Shown here one piece after another: positions 46,362 to 53,885 of a DNA stretch of 64,000 nucleotides. The notes under the pieces were generated by a model. The model was not told the origin of the DNA and did no database searches. It was given only the letters and a program-made list of their open reading frames with translations. The translations under genes were made by a program, and so were the position numbers. The DNA is from Flavobacterium wongokense (lineage in GTDB: Bacteria; Bacteroidota; Bacteroidia; Flavobacteriales; Flavobacteriaceae). Location: assembly GCF_021608265.1 (NCBI RefSeq), contig NZ_JAKIHP010000004.1, forward strand, positions 1 through 64,000. Direction: 5' to 3'. Every line of letters begins with the position of its first letter. The stretch's first letter is position 1.

Positions 46362-46811
46362 TTATTTTTTCATTACGATATAAACTCCACTTATCAACAA
46401 TACTAAACCAATAATCCTTGTAAAGTTGATAGAACGTGGTACAACATTAAAAAGCCCAAAGTGATCAATGATTACTGCAAAAATCACCTGCCCTGTCAAT
46501 ATAAAGGCAATGGAGGTTCCAACGCCAATGCGAGGCACTAACACCGAAATCATAATCACATAAATTACTACAATCACACCACCCAGATAGCTGTAAAGTG
46601 GCGCGCTGATTACCTGTTGTGTAGTTGGCATGGCTGTCCCCGATATAACGATAAATGCCACCATTCCTATCAAACCCACAATAAAAACCATCAAACCTGT
46701 AAGGAAGGGATTGCCCACACTTTTACTGAACGCAGCATTTGTAGAAGCCTGAATCGGAATCAGCGCCCCTGTTATCAATGCCATTGCCAGATAGATTAAA
46801 TTACTTTTCAT
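46362..46811 (-). CDS. DMT-family (DUF606/YdcZ-like) membrane protein
   Basis: The 149-residue protein has five hydrophobic segments covering most of the chain. The start GALIPIQASTNAAFSKSVGNPFLTGL and the GVIVVIYVIMISVLVPRIGVGTS stretch fit the DUF606 branch of the drug/metabolite transporter superfamily, half-size compared with EamA proteins. It lies 15 bp after the Ohr-like gene, so both are controlled by the CRP-like promoter at 47273. The substrate is unknown. Confidence 0.85.
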   Translation of the reverse strand: MKSNLIYLAMALITGALIPIQASTNAAFSKSVGNPFLTGLMVFIVGLIGMVAFIVISGTAMPTTQQVISAPLYSYLGGVIVVIYVIMISVLVPRIGVGTSIAFILTGQVIFAVIIDHFGLFNVVPRSINFTRIIGLVLLISGVYIVMKK

Positions 46812-46826
46812 GTTTTCTATTTGTTT

Positions 46827-47246
46827 TTAGATAAGGATATATTCGGTTTTTATATTCCCTTTTGTGGCTTTTGAATAGGGACAGCTTTCTTGTGCAATCC
46901 CGATAATGCTTTTCGCAATTCCCTTATCAACTCCGGGTAAGTTTATATATAAACGCGCCTGAAGTGTATAACCGTTTTCACTTAATACCAAATCGACTTC
47001 TGTATTCACATAATGATCTTCGGGAATTGCCGCTTTTAGATTTCTTGCTGCGATTTCCATGGCGCCTATAAAACAGGCTGACCATCCGGCTGCAAATAGT
47101 TGTTCAGGATTAGTGCCGGAACGTTTAGAACCGGGAGAGGAAAGTAGGATATCCAACTCACCATCTGAACTTTTGGATTTACCAGTTCTGCCTCCTGTAG
47201 TATGGGTCACTCCGGTATAAAGTACTTTTTCATTTATTGTTTCCAT
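46827..47246 (-). CDS. Organic hydroperoxide resistance protein (Ohr/OsmC)
   Basis: The 139-residue protein has the two redox cysteines of the family: WSACFIGAM (about residue 58) and ESCPYSKATKGN (about 124). The start LYTGVTHTTGGRTGKSKSSDG and PEQLFAAGWSACF match the Ohr branch. It reduces organic peroxides using thiols. First gene of a two-gene unit behind a CRP-like operator. Confidence 0.93.
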   Translation of the reverse strand: METINEKVLYTGVTHTTGGRTGKSKSSDGELDILLSSPGSKRSGTNPEQLFAAGWSACFIGAMEIAARNLKAAIPEDHYVNTEVDLVLSENGYTLQARLYINLPGVDKGIAKSIIGIAQESCPYSKATKGNIKTEYILI

Positions 47247-47272
47247 TTTGTATTGTATTTAAAATTACAGTA

Positions 47273-47317
47273 CAAAGTTCAGGAAGAATAAAAATCCGGT
47301 TACGTGATGTAGGTCAC
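47273..47317 (-). promoter_or_regulatory. CRP-like operator and -7 element before the Ohr-DMT unit
   Basis: The palindrome GTGA-TGTAGG-TCAC lies at 47304-47317, and a TTTG -7 core is at 47273-47276 on the minus strand (GAACTTTGTACTGTAAT). Centre to centre is 36 bp, which puts the operator near -41.5, a class II activator position. It is one of three such sites; see 48926 and 51880. Confidence 0.75.
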
Positions 47318-47328
47318 ATTCGAAAAAA

Positions 47329-48414
47329 TCAGGCTTTTAGATTGCTAAAATAATCTTCTGTTTCTTGTATTAACGAAGCCATCAAAGCAGCAGCTTTGGT
47401 GTGTTTAAGAATTGGCGCAATCTGTCCTCCCCAAAACAATACCATATCCCATTTCCCCTGTTCAAGGGCAGCTTTTCGCAAGGATGCTATTAGAGTTGTC
47501 TGTAGCGGAAAAGGGAGGATTTGTTTTTCCTTACCTATCATTTCCCTGGCAATCCTGCTGGTAATTCCACGGCCTAAACGGCCAGTATAAGCTCGGGAAA
47601 GTGTAGTGTATTTGGCTGCATCCGAAAACAACATTTGACGATGGATTGGCAAAGCATTCGATTCATCTGTAGCCAAAAAAGCGGTACCTATTTGTGCGGC
47701 ACTCGCTCCTAGAGCCAGAGCAGCCGCTACTCCTTTCCCATTAGCAATGCCACCAGCAGCAATAATGGGAACTTTTACTTTTTCCTTAATGAGTTGCATT
47801 AATACAAATGAGCCTGTTATGGAGGTTTCAGCTGAAGCCAAAAAAGAAGGCCTGTGCCCGCCTGCTTCAAAACCTGAGGCAATGATCATGTCAACTCCGG
47901 CCGCTTCAAGGTAAATGGCTTCATCCAAAGTGGTGGCTGCTCCAATTGTTACAATGCCTCGTCTACGGCTTTCCTCCAATATATCTGCAGAAGGAACGCC
48001 AAACATAAAACTGAATACTTTTGGTTTAAGATCCAGGATTACTTCTACCTGGTTTTCAAATCGGGATTGAAAGGGTGCGGGTTTTTCAGGAAAAGGAATT
48101 CCAAGCTCGTCAAAATAGACCTGGAATACTTTTTTTATTTCTGCATAGTATTCATCACTTATGCCCGAATTAGGAACATCGCTGTCAGCAATCCAAAGGT
48201 TGAGATTGTAAGGTTTATCAGTAGCTGCTTTTAGCTGCTTATCGACATCGATGATTTCCTGTGGGCTCAAGGTATAGGCTCCAAATCCGCCAAGGCCACC
48301 AGCATTGGATACTGTAGCGGTTAATGCTACTGAAGACAAATTACCGCCAAACGGGCCCTGCATAATCGGATATTGTATGCCTAATAATTCTGTTGCTTTT
48401 GTATGATACCACAT
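47329..48414 (-). CDS. Nitronate monooxygenase-like FMN protein
   Basis: The 361-residue TIM-barrel protein begins with TELLGIQYPIMQGPFGG and has VPIIAAGGIANGKGVAAALALGASAAQIGTAF (phosphate-binding GGI and GTxF motifs), typical of class I nitronate monooxygenases. It oxidises alkyl nitronates such as propionate 3-nitronate; enoyl reductase FabK is a related family and cannot be fully excluded. It follows the NTF2-like gene by 11 bp. Confidence 0.88.
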   Translation of the reverse strand: MWYHTKATELLGIQYPIMQGPFGGNLSSVALTATVSNAGGLGGFGAYTLSPQEIIDVDKQLKAATDKPYNLNLWIADSDVPNSGISDEYYAEIKKVFQVYFDELGIPFPEKPAPFQSRFENQVEVILDLKPKVFSFMFGVPSADILEESRRRGIVTIGAATTLDEAIYLEAAGVDMIIASGFEAGGHRPSFLASAETSITGSFVLMQLIKEKVKVPIIAAGGIANGKGVAAALALGASAAQIGTAFLATDESNALPIHRQMLFSDAAKYTTLSRAYTGRLGRGITSRIAREMIGKEKQILPFPLQTTLIASLRKAALEQGKWDMVLFWGGQIAPILKHTKAAALMASLIQETEDYFSNLKA

Positions 48415-48425
48415 AACTTTATCAT

Positions 48426-48902
48426 TTATTGGTTGGTGTCGGTAAGCATTTTATTGACGATAACCCAATTCCCGTTGATTTTATGAAACGATAGGATATC
48501 ATGGTAAATGAAGTCGTACATAGTCACTTTGGCTTCAGCTACCGCGATAGAGTTTACGATATGTAAAGATAAAACTTCTCCTCGAAATGGCCTGCCGGAA
48601 TCCTTAGGACTTTGACGGTTTTTAACTCCGTCTAAATATTGTTCGAGCGTTTTGGCGTAAGGCGTTCCTTTAATATCGCCAAATAATAAAGTATCATGAT
48701 GGAATGCACTGCCCAATAAGGCTACATTGCCTTCATAAATCCCTTTGAAATAATTGTCTTCCAATACTTTTGTAAGGGCTGCTTTGTCTGAATCCTGATT
48801 TTTCATGGTGCTGTTGTTTTGTGCTTTCATTCCCTGTACATTATAGAGCATGAAAGCGGTTACTAAGATTGCTTTTATTACTGTTGGATTTTGTGGTTTC
48901 AT
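48426..48902 (-). CDS. Exported NTF2-like (SnoaL) protein
   Basis: The 158-residue protein has a signal-like N-terminus (VIKAILVTAFMLYNVQGMKAQ) and an NTF2-like cone fold: ALTKVLEDNYFKGIYEGNVALLGSAFHHDTLLFGDI, AVAEAKVTMYDFIYHDILSFHKINGNWVIVNKM. Such proteins are often nuclear transport factor 2-like hydrolases or lyases with unknown substrate. First gene of the unit with nitronate monooxygenase. Confidence 0.8.
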   Translation of the reverse strand: MKPQNPTVIKAILVTAFMLYNVQGMKAQNNSTMKNQDSDKAALTKVLEDNYFKGIYEGNVALLGSAFHHDTLLFGDIKGTPYAKTLEQYLDGVKNRQSPKDSGRPFRGEVLSLHIVNSIAVAEAKVTMYDFIYHDILSFHKINGNWVIVNKMLTDTNQ

Positions 48903-48925
48903 TGTGTTGTGATTTAATTACACTA

Positions 48926-48970
48926 CAAATTTCAAAAGAAACAGCGGGCTGACTGTGTGATGTAAATCAC
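48926..48970 (-). promoter_or_regulatory. CRP-like operator and -7 element before the NTF2-nitronate monooxygenase unit
   Basis: TGTGATGTAAATCACA is a perfect TGTGA-N6-TCACA palindrome (GTGA..TCAC at 48957-48970). The minus-strand TTTG is at 48926-48929 (GAAATTTGTAGTGTAAT). The spacing between centres is 36 bp, identical to the other two sites. Confidence 0.8.
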
Positions 48971-48988
48971 ATTAAAACAAAAGCAGTA

Positions 48989-49471
48989 TTATTTCCTCGA
49001 TTTTAACCTGGGATCGTATTCCTTATCGAGGTATTCCAAACCCAGAGGGCCAATGGCATAGACCTGGGTAACATATTCTCCAGATTTCGCCCAATGAAAA
49101 TGTGGTGTATTTCCAGGCAATATGATTACCGAACCTGGAGCATAGGCCTTAAGTTTGGTTTCGTCAAATTTCTCTCCAATGCCTATATAAAACACTCCTG
49201 AAATTACAGTATAGATTCGATCTTCAGGATGTACGTGGGGCATTATTTTTTCACCATCCGGTACTTTTACCCTAACTATGAAGGGTTCTGTTTTAGCAGG
49301 ATTCCCTACCAAAACAGCCAGTTTTACTTTATCCGGAAAAGCAGGGAAAGATTTCCATGTTATCTTTTCGGGGTTTATAGAATTGAATTCTTTGGAACTC
49401 ATGCCTTGTGCGCTGCTGCTCTCGGCAACCCAAAAAATAAGGGTCAGCATTAAGGATATATTCGATTTCAT
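48989..49471 (-). CDS. Exported cupin-domain protein
   Basis: The start at 49471 (160 residues) gives a signal peptide MKSNISLMLTLIFWVAESSSAQG; an ATG at 49480 is also possible. The single cupin has MPHVHPEDRIYTVISGVFYIG (metal His) and GSVIILPGNTPHFHWAKSG. The substrate is unknown. It lies after a strong terminator hairpin (49497-49533) that follows the DJ-1 gene, so it may be expressed by readthrough or from an unseen promoter. Confidence 0.85.
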   Translation of the reverse strand: MKSNISLMLTLIFWVAESSSAQGMSSKEFNSINPEKITWKSFPAFPDKVKLAVLVGNPAKTEPFIVRVKVPDGEKIMPHVHPEDRIYTVISGVFYIGIGEKFDETKLKAYAPGSVIILPGNTPHFHWAKSGEYVTQVYAIGPLGLEYLDKEYDPRLKSRK

Positions 49472-49496
49472 AATAAACATATTTAAGGTATAAAAA

Positions 49497-49533
49497 GATT
49501 TGGCATAGCTTCATTTTCAAACTATGCCAAATC
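49497..49533 (-). terminator. Intercistronic terminator or attenuator before the cupin gene
   Basis: A 12-bp perfect stem pairs GATTTGGCATAG (49497-49508) with CTATGCCAAATC (49522-49533), with a 13-base loop, and TTTTT follows on the minus strand. It sits 20 bp after the DJ-1 stop and 25 bp before the cupin start. Confidence 0.75.
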
Positions 49534-49553
49534 ACTTGTTGGAGATAATTGAA

Positions 49554-50312
49554 TTAGTTTATTTTAGACAATAACTTAGAAGCCACTTCTTCTGAAGATT
49601 GAGGATTTTGACCTGTCAGCAATAAGCCATCTTCCACTACATAAGAACTCCAATCAGCGCCTTGGGAATATTTTCCTCCGTGTTCTTTTAATCTATCTTC
49701 CAACAAAAAAGGAACTACTTTGGTTAATCCTACAGCTGCTTCTTCAGTATTGCTGAAACCTGTTACTTTTTTACCGGCAATAAGATAGTTCCCGTTTTTA
49801 TCCTTAACATTTGCCAAAGCGGCCGGCGCATGACATACAAAAGCTATTGGTTTGCTGTTATTGTAAAATTCCATTATCAGTTTCATCGAATTCTTATCCG
49901 TTGCAAGATCCCACATTGGGCCATGGCCACCTGGGTAAAATACTGCCTTGAAGTCTTCTTGTTTAACTGTTGTGATTTTCACTGTAGTGCTCAATGCTTT
50001 TTGTGCATTTTTATCGGCATAAAAACGTTTGGTTGCCGGAGTCTGGAAAGATGGGTCGTTACTTTTTGGGTCAATGGGAGCCTGTCCTCCTTTTGGGGTT
50101 GCAATCACTACTTCAATTCCTTTGTCCAAAAAGAAAAAATAAGGGGTTGCAAATTCTTCAATCCAGGAACCTGTTAATTCTCCTGTATCCCCTAATTTAT
50201 CATGGGAAGTTAAAACAAAAAGCACTTTTGTTTTTTGTGATTTCTGAGCTGTAGCAATAACGCCAGTCATTACCAACATAGCTACAAATACTGATTTAAT
50301 TATATTTTTCAT
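49554..50312 (-). CDS. Exported DJ-1/PfpI family protein
   Basis: The 252-residue protein has a signal peptide (MKNIIKSVFVAMLVMTGVIATAQ) and a DJ-1/PfpI domain: VLFVLTSHDKLGDTGELTGSWIEE, FYPGGHGPMWDL, and the nucleophile elbow FVCHAPAAL. The sequence is closest in layout to Hsp31-like glyoxalases/chaperones. The export signal is unusual for this group. It follows the SDR gene by 42 bp and probably belongs to the long unit starting at 51852. Confidence 0.87.
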   Translation of the reverse strand: MKNIIKSVFVAMLVMTGVIATAQKSQKTKVLFVLTSHDKLGDTGELTGSWIEEFATPYFFFLDKGIEVVIATPKGGQAPIDPKSNDPSFQTPATKRFYADKNAQKALSTTVKITTVKQEDFKAVFYPGGHGPMWDLATDKNSMKLIMEFYNNSKPIAFVCHAPAALANVKDKNGNYLIAGKKVTGFSNTEEAAVGLTKVVPFLLEDRLKEHGGKYSQGADWSSYVVEDGLLLTGQNPQSSEEVASKLLSKIN

Positions 50313-50354
50313 CTTTATTTAATTTGTGCCCTGAGGCGGTTATTATTATTTTAA

Positions 50355-51089
50355 TTAATTTAAATTATGCCCGGCTCCTTTTCCTCCATCTACATTGATG
50401 ATCGAGCCTGTGATAAAATTGCTTTTGGCAACAGTATAAACCATCTCTGCAACGTCTTCAATTTCGCCAACCCTATCCAGCAGGTGAAGTCCAGCATTGG
50501 AATCCGCTTTATCACCATGCATTGGGGTGCGGATAACTCCCGGAGCAATTGTATTGAAACGTATGTTTTGTTTTCCAAATTCGGCGGCAAGCTGAACGGT
50601 TAAGGCATGGATGGCGCCTTTACTCGATACCGGAGCTGATGCCGGCCACCCACCTAATCCATGGTTTACCAATGGTGTCCCGATGTTGATTACCACACCT
50701 CCTTTTTGTTTCAGCATTTGTGGAATGACTGTTTGTGTAGTGAAATAAGTTCCTTTCAGGTTAGTAGTTAGGAATTTATCCAGATAAGCTTCATCTACTT
50801 CTAAAAAAGGCTTACTATCAAAAATACCTGCATTGTTAACCAATATATCTACGGAACCGAATCTTTCAATGGCTGTAGCCACCAATTGTTCGCCTGTTTT
50901 TTTATTGCTGATATTACCCGCGACGAATGCAAGATTATCCGTTGCTCCAAATTCCTGGTAAACTGCTTCCAATTTATCAGCCGTACCCGAAGTGATGACT
51001 ACATTATCGCCACGATCCAAAAAGTATTTCGCTATTCCTTTTCCTATACCCGAAGAAGCTCCGGTAACAATTATAGTTTGCTTTTTCAT
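50355..51089 (-). CDS. SDR-family protein with degenerate active site
   Basis: The 244-residue classical SDR has TGASSGIGKG at 8-17, NNAG near 87 and a normal length. In the active site the usual Tyr of YxxxK is replaced: the stretch reads SAPVSSKGAIHAL, with Pro where Tyr should be, while the Lys is kept. The serine position is also odd (INIGTPL). It is therefore probably not a normal alcohol dehydrogenase; it may bind NAD(P) without that chemistry. It lies 4 bp after the tautomerase gene. Confidence 0.88.
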   Translation of the reverse strand: MKKQTIIVTGASSGIGKGIAKYFLDRGDNVVITSGTADKLEAVYQEFGATDNLAFVAGNISNKKTGEQLVATAIERFGSVDILVNNAGIFDSKPFLEVDEAYLDKFLTTNLKGTYFTTQTVIPQMLKQKGGVVINIGTPLVNHGLGGWPASAPVSSKGAIHALTVQLAAEFGKQNIRFNTIAPGVIRTPMHGDKADSNAGLHLLDRVGEIEDVAEMVYTVAKSNFITGSIINVDGGKGAGHNLN

Positions 51090-51093
51090 CGCA

Positions 51094-51312
51094 TTATTTT
51101 TTATCTGCTGTTATTCCTTTTTCACGCAATACTGATATCTGTTCACCTGCATAACCCCAATTGTCGGTATCTATTTCCTGTATGGCTATGTGGGTTAAGT
51201 GTGGGTCTTTGTTAAGGACTTCTGTAATTAAGTCGGTGACTCCTTTGATTAGCTGCTGTTTTTGACCGCGGGTTACGCCCTCGCGGGTCAATTCAATTTT
51301 TACGAATGGCAT
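51094..51312 (-). CDS. 4-oxalocrotonate tautomerase-like protein
   Basis: The 72-residue protein begins MPFVKIELTREGVTRGQKQQLIKGVT; the catalytic Pro is the first residue after Met removal. The length and beta-alpha-beta layout fit the small tautomerase family. The substrate is unknown. It lies 3 bp after the YceI gene in the same unit. Confidence 0.9.
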   Translation of the reverse strand: MPFVKIELTREGVTRGQKQQLIKGVTDLITEVLNKDPHLTHIAIQEIDTDNWGYAGEQISVLREKGITADKK

Positions 51313-51315
51313 GGC

Positions 51316-51852
51316 TTAGTTTTTTAAGTTGGCAGTTACATTAACATCAAGTTCAAAATCATTGTAGATTAGCGTATCGCCCAAATCCCTAAAGAAGTTT
51401 CCTGAACGGAATTTGATGCCATATTTGGTACGGTCTACGATAAGTTTCCCAACCAGGTTTAGCGTAGCTGCACTGCTTTCAACAGTTGCATCAAAAGCAG
51501 CTGCATGAGTAATTCCTTTGATCGTTAAATTCCCTTCAAAATGATATTGATTGCCTGATATTGCATTTACCGATACAATTTCGAAAGACGCCTCTGGGAA
51601 TTTTTCAATTGAGAAAAAGTCATCAGAAGCAAGGTGTCCTGCAAATTGGGTATTCGTAGCTGCATCCGTTACATCGAGGATCATAATGCTCGACATGTCA
51701 ATGATGACCTTACCTTCGGTTATCCTTCCGTCATTCAAAGTGAAGGAACCTTCTTTTACTTCAATCGTACCGTTATGTGCGCCGGTTACTTTTTTTCCTA
51801 TCCAATCGATGCGGCTTTTTGCGCTTTCGATTTTAAATTCTTTTGTTTCCAT
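51316..51852 (-). CDS. YceI family protein, cytoplasmic form
   Basis: The start at 51852 (178 residues, METKEFKIESAKSRIDW) is preferred over one at 51882, which overlaps the promoter. No signal peptide is present, unlike the YceI protein at 33337. The beta barrel shows IDWIGKKVTGAHNGTIEVKEG, LASDDFFSIEKFPEASFEIV, LTIKGITHAAAF. It is the first gene of a unit YceI-tautomerase-SDR-DJ-1 behind the CRP-like operator at 51911-51924. Confidence 0.88.
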   Translation of the reverse strand: METKEFKIESAKSRIDWIGKKVTGAHNGTIEVKEGSFTLNDGRITEGKVIIDMSSIMILDVTDAATNTQFAGHLASDDFFSIEKFPEASFEIVSVNAISGNQYHFEGNLTIKGITHAAAFDATVESSAATLNLVGKLIVDRTKYGIKFRSGNFFRDLGDTLIYNDFELDVNVTANLKN

Positions 51853-51879
51853 TTTTAAATTTGTTTTAAAATTATGGTA

Positions 51880-51924
51880 CAAAGGAAGAACAGAATACGA
51901 AGTTGGTTACGTGACCTACATCAC
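51880..51924 (-). promoter_or_regulatory. CRP-like operator and -7 element before the YceI-tautomerase-SDR-DJ-1 unit
   Basis: The palindrome GTGA-CCTACA-TCAC lies at 51911-51924, with a minus-strand TTTG at 51880-51883 (TTCCTTTGTACCATAAT). The spacing is 36 bp, as at the other two sites. The flanks GGTTAC and ATTCGAAAAAA are shared with the site at 47304 on the same DNA strand. It lies just behind the gene for the likely regulator. Confidence 0.78.
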
Positions 51925-51938
51925 ATTCGAAAAAAGTA

Positions 51939-52514
51939 TCAGTGTGCCGAATAAAGCCGGCTCAAAGTTTCCCTGGAAACCCCGAGATAAGCTGCAATTA
52001 AATGCTTTGGGACTAAATTGTACAGTTGGGGATAAAGCGCCAATAATTCCTCATAGCGCTTTTTGGTATCATTATTCATAAAGGAAAGCAGCCTTTTTTG
52101 CGAAGCAATGTAACCCCGATTCGTCCTCCAACGGAAAAAGTGTTCCGCTTCGTGGAGTTCGCTACACAGTTTCTCCCTATCGGCATTGGAAAGGCAAAGT
52201 ACTTCTGCATCAGTGATACAGTCTACATTTATGGTAGCGCGGGTATTATTATACAATGCCGCATAATCAGAGGTCCACCAGGTTGGCATGGCAAACTGAA
52301 GGATATACATCTTGATTTCATCATTAATATAAAAAGCCTTCAAACAACCCGAAAGCACAAAGTATTCGCAATCTACGGTATCGCCTTCCCCAATAATCGT
52401 CTGTCCTTTGCTGAAGGACATCGGTTTAAAATAAGAGAAAAAATGGGCAAATTGCTCCTCACTTAACGATATGGTCTTGGCTATGTGTTGTTGTAGGATT
52501 GCTTTGGCTTCCAT
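51939..52514 (-). CDS. Crp/Fnr family transcriptional regulator
   Basis: The 191-residue protein has an N-terminal cyclic-nucleotide-binding-like barrel (FSYFKPMSFSKGQTIIGEGDTVDCEYFVLSGCLKAFY) and a C-terminal winged helix. The recognition helix VSRETLSRLY keeps the Arg-Glu...Arg pattern that reads TGTGA in E. coli CRP, matching the three GTGA-N6-TCAC sites nearby. The cAMP phosphate cassette and the four Fe-S cysteines of FNR are not seen, so the signal is unknown. It likely controls the detoxification cluster downstream. Confidence 0.9.
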   Translation of the reverse strand: MEAKAILQQHIAKTISLSEEQFAHFFSYFKPMSFSKGQTIIGEGDTVDCEYFVLSGCLKAFYINDEIKMYILQFAMPTWWTSDYAALYNNTRATINVDCITDAEVLCLSNADREKLCSELHEAEHFFRWRTNRGYIASQKRLLSFMNNDTKKRYEELLALYPQLYNLVPKHLIAAYLGVSRETLSRLYSAH

Positions 52515-52539
52515 GCTGATACTTATTTGTCATTCCACA

Positions 52540-52547
52540 CAAAGTTA
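52540..52547 (-). promoter_or_regulatory. -7 promoter element of the Crp/Fnr regulator
   Basis: The minus strand has TAACTTTG, an exact TAnnTTTG match, 25 bp before the start codon. No GTGA-N6-TCAC palindrome is seen here, so there is no sign of autoregulation at this promoter. Confidence 0.6.
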
Positions 52548-52660
52548 CATAATTAACTAAAATGAACATTTCCACAATCAATCTGTTCATAACTAATTTC
52601 CACATATCGACGACTGGAATTGAATAGTTTTTATTTTTAGTACAAACTAAACCTAACGTT

Positions 52661-53116
52661 ATGAAACCTCAAAAATTACTCCTAGTCTTGTTATTGATTG
52701 GAACCAAGAGCTTTGCCCAGCTCTGGGATAAGATTGAAACCAAAGACGGCCCGCATTACATTTCGCATTATATGGACAATATCAACCTGGATATCCTGGG
52801 CAAATATTTATTCAACGGAAAGGAACCTGTGGTGGAACTCAATCAATACGGAATGGGTTTTTACCAGCTGCACGACCAGCTCAAACGGCCAATGATTTGG
52901 GGATTGGAATGCGACGAAAAGGGTGCTTTACTCTTTAAAAAGGGATTTGACAATGCCAAATACATCCTTTGGTACCAATATACTACCCGCACCGAAGAAG
53001 ACACGGATGAAGACATGGAATGGAAACCGGTTGAATTTACCATGCATTTCAATACCCTGAAAATGTTCATCCAGGGTGAGCGTAGTAAGGATTATAAGGA
53101 GACAGCTTCGAAATAA
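52661..53116 (+). CDS. Hypothetical secreted protein
   Basis: The 151-residue protein has a signal peptide MKPQKLLLVLLLIGTKSFAQ. The mature chain has aromatic-rich stretches (GPHYISHYMDNINLDILGKYLFNG, YGMGFYQLHDQL) and acidic EEDTDEDMEW. No family is recognised. It is transcribed away from the Crp/Fnr gene. Confidence 0.7.
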   Translation: MKPQKLLLVLLLIGTKSFAQLWDKIETKDGPHYISHYMDNINLDILGKYLFNGKEPVVELNQYGMGFYQLHDQLKRPMIWGLECDEKGALLFKKGFDNAKYILWYQYTTRTEEDTDEDMEWKPVEFTMHFNTLKMFIQGERSKDYKETASK

Positions 53117-53343
53117 GCTAAATGGCCTGCTTCCCTTTATCGGAACAATCTATCTAAAAAAAAAGAACAATACATTCTTAAAACAGCAATTGCGCCAGTC
53201 TAAGACAGCGATATTTGAATCGGGAATTTGATTTATTGAAACAAAATAACGGTACTAAATTAACGGCCTTTTGTAAATTATTCATATTAAAAGACTTAAA
53301 ACCAATTATTAAGACTATCTTCACCGCTTAATAATTTATTTTT

Positions 53344-53535
53344 ATGAACGAAGGAACGATTAAATTTTTCAATGAAGCCAAAGGCTTCGGTTTCATTACA
53401 CCAAGTAATGGCGGACAGGACTTATTTGTACATGTAACAGGCCTTAATGGGCAGGTGCAGGAAAACGACAAAGTGTCCTATAATGTAACAGACGGCCAAA
53501 AAGGGCCAACTGCAACCAATGTAAACGTTATCTAA
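53344..53535 (+). CDS. Cold shock domain protein
   Basis: The 63-residue protein is one cold shock domain: GTIKFFNEAKGFGFITP (RNP1) and QDLFVHVTGL (RNP2), ending KGPTATNV. It is a single-stranded RNA/DNA binding chaperone. A strong terminator follows at 53559. The leader upstream (about 100 bp or more) may carry temperature-responsive structure, but none was recognised. Confidence 0.95.
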   Translation: MNEGTIKFFNEAKGFGFITPSNGGQDLFVHVTGLNGQVQENDKVSYNVTDGQKGPTATNVNVI

Positions 53536-53558
53536 GATATATTTTACCAATGTTATTA

Positions 53559-53590
53559 AAAGCCAATCCTAAGGATTGGCTTTTTTTTGT
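53559..53590 (+). terminator. Terminator of the cold shock gene
   Basis: The arms AAAGCCAATCCT and AGGATTGGCTTT with a short AA loop are followed by T8, 24 bp after the stop. Confidence 0.9.
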
Positions 53591-53624
53591 TACTACAAAG
53601 TCAATCTCAAGGTTGGGGCTGAAA

Positions 53625-53729
53625 AATTTTAACATTTCTGTGCTAAAACTGTTTTGTTTTTAAAGTTTAGCACAAAAAGTGTGGTAAAAATATTTTTTCG
53701 AACGATTTTGACACAGAAATGTTAAAATT
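53625..53729. repeat. Nested inverted repeats in intergenic DNA
   Basis: An outer perfect 18-bp inverted repeat (AATTTTAACATTTCTGTG at 53625-53642 against 53712-53729) encloses a second one (TGTGCTAAA at 53639-53647 against TTTAGCACA at 53666-53674). The two share the four bases TGTG, so they compete. No gene is nearby on either side within 90 bp. Confidence 0.8.
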
Positions 53730-53782
53730 CAGAGTGAAAAAATCTACTACCGAGACCACAAATCATAAACTACAAACCCTAA

Positions 53783-53816
53783 ATCCATTTTGAACACTCA
53801 TTTTACCAAAATGGAT
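53783..53816. promoter_or_regulatory. Dyad upstream of the SDR gene, candidate operator
   Basis: ATCCATTTTG (53783-53792) and CAAAATGGAT (53807-53816) form a perfect 10-bp dyad with a 14-bp spacer, about 70 bp before the SDR start at 53886. It may be a site for the AraC-type regulator encoded two genes on; this is inference from position only. Confidence 0.5.
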
Positions 53817-53885
53817 ACTTTTTAGAAGATGCATAGTGTGAATTTTGTCTTATCAAATTATAACACAATTTTTAAAACAAAAATC

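Noticed and set aside
46362..52514. Detoxification cluster as a recent genomic island
   Set aside because: No integrase, tRNA junction, direct repeats or clear change of base composition was seen at its ends.
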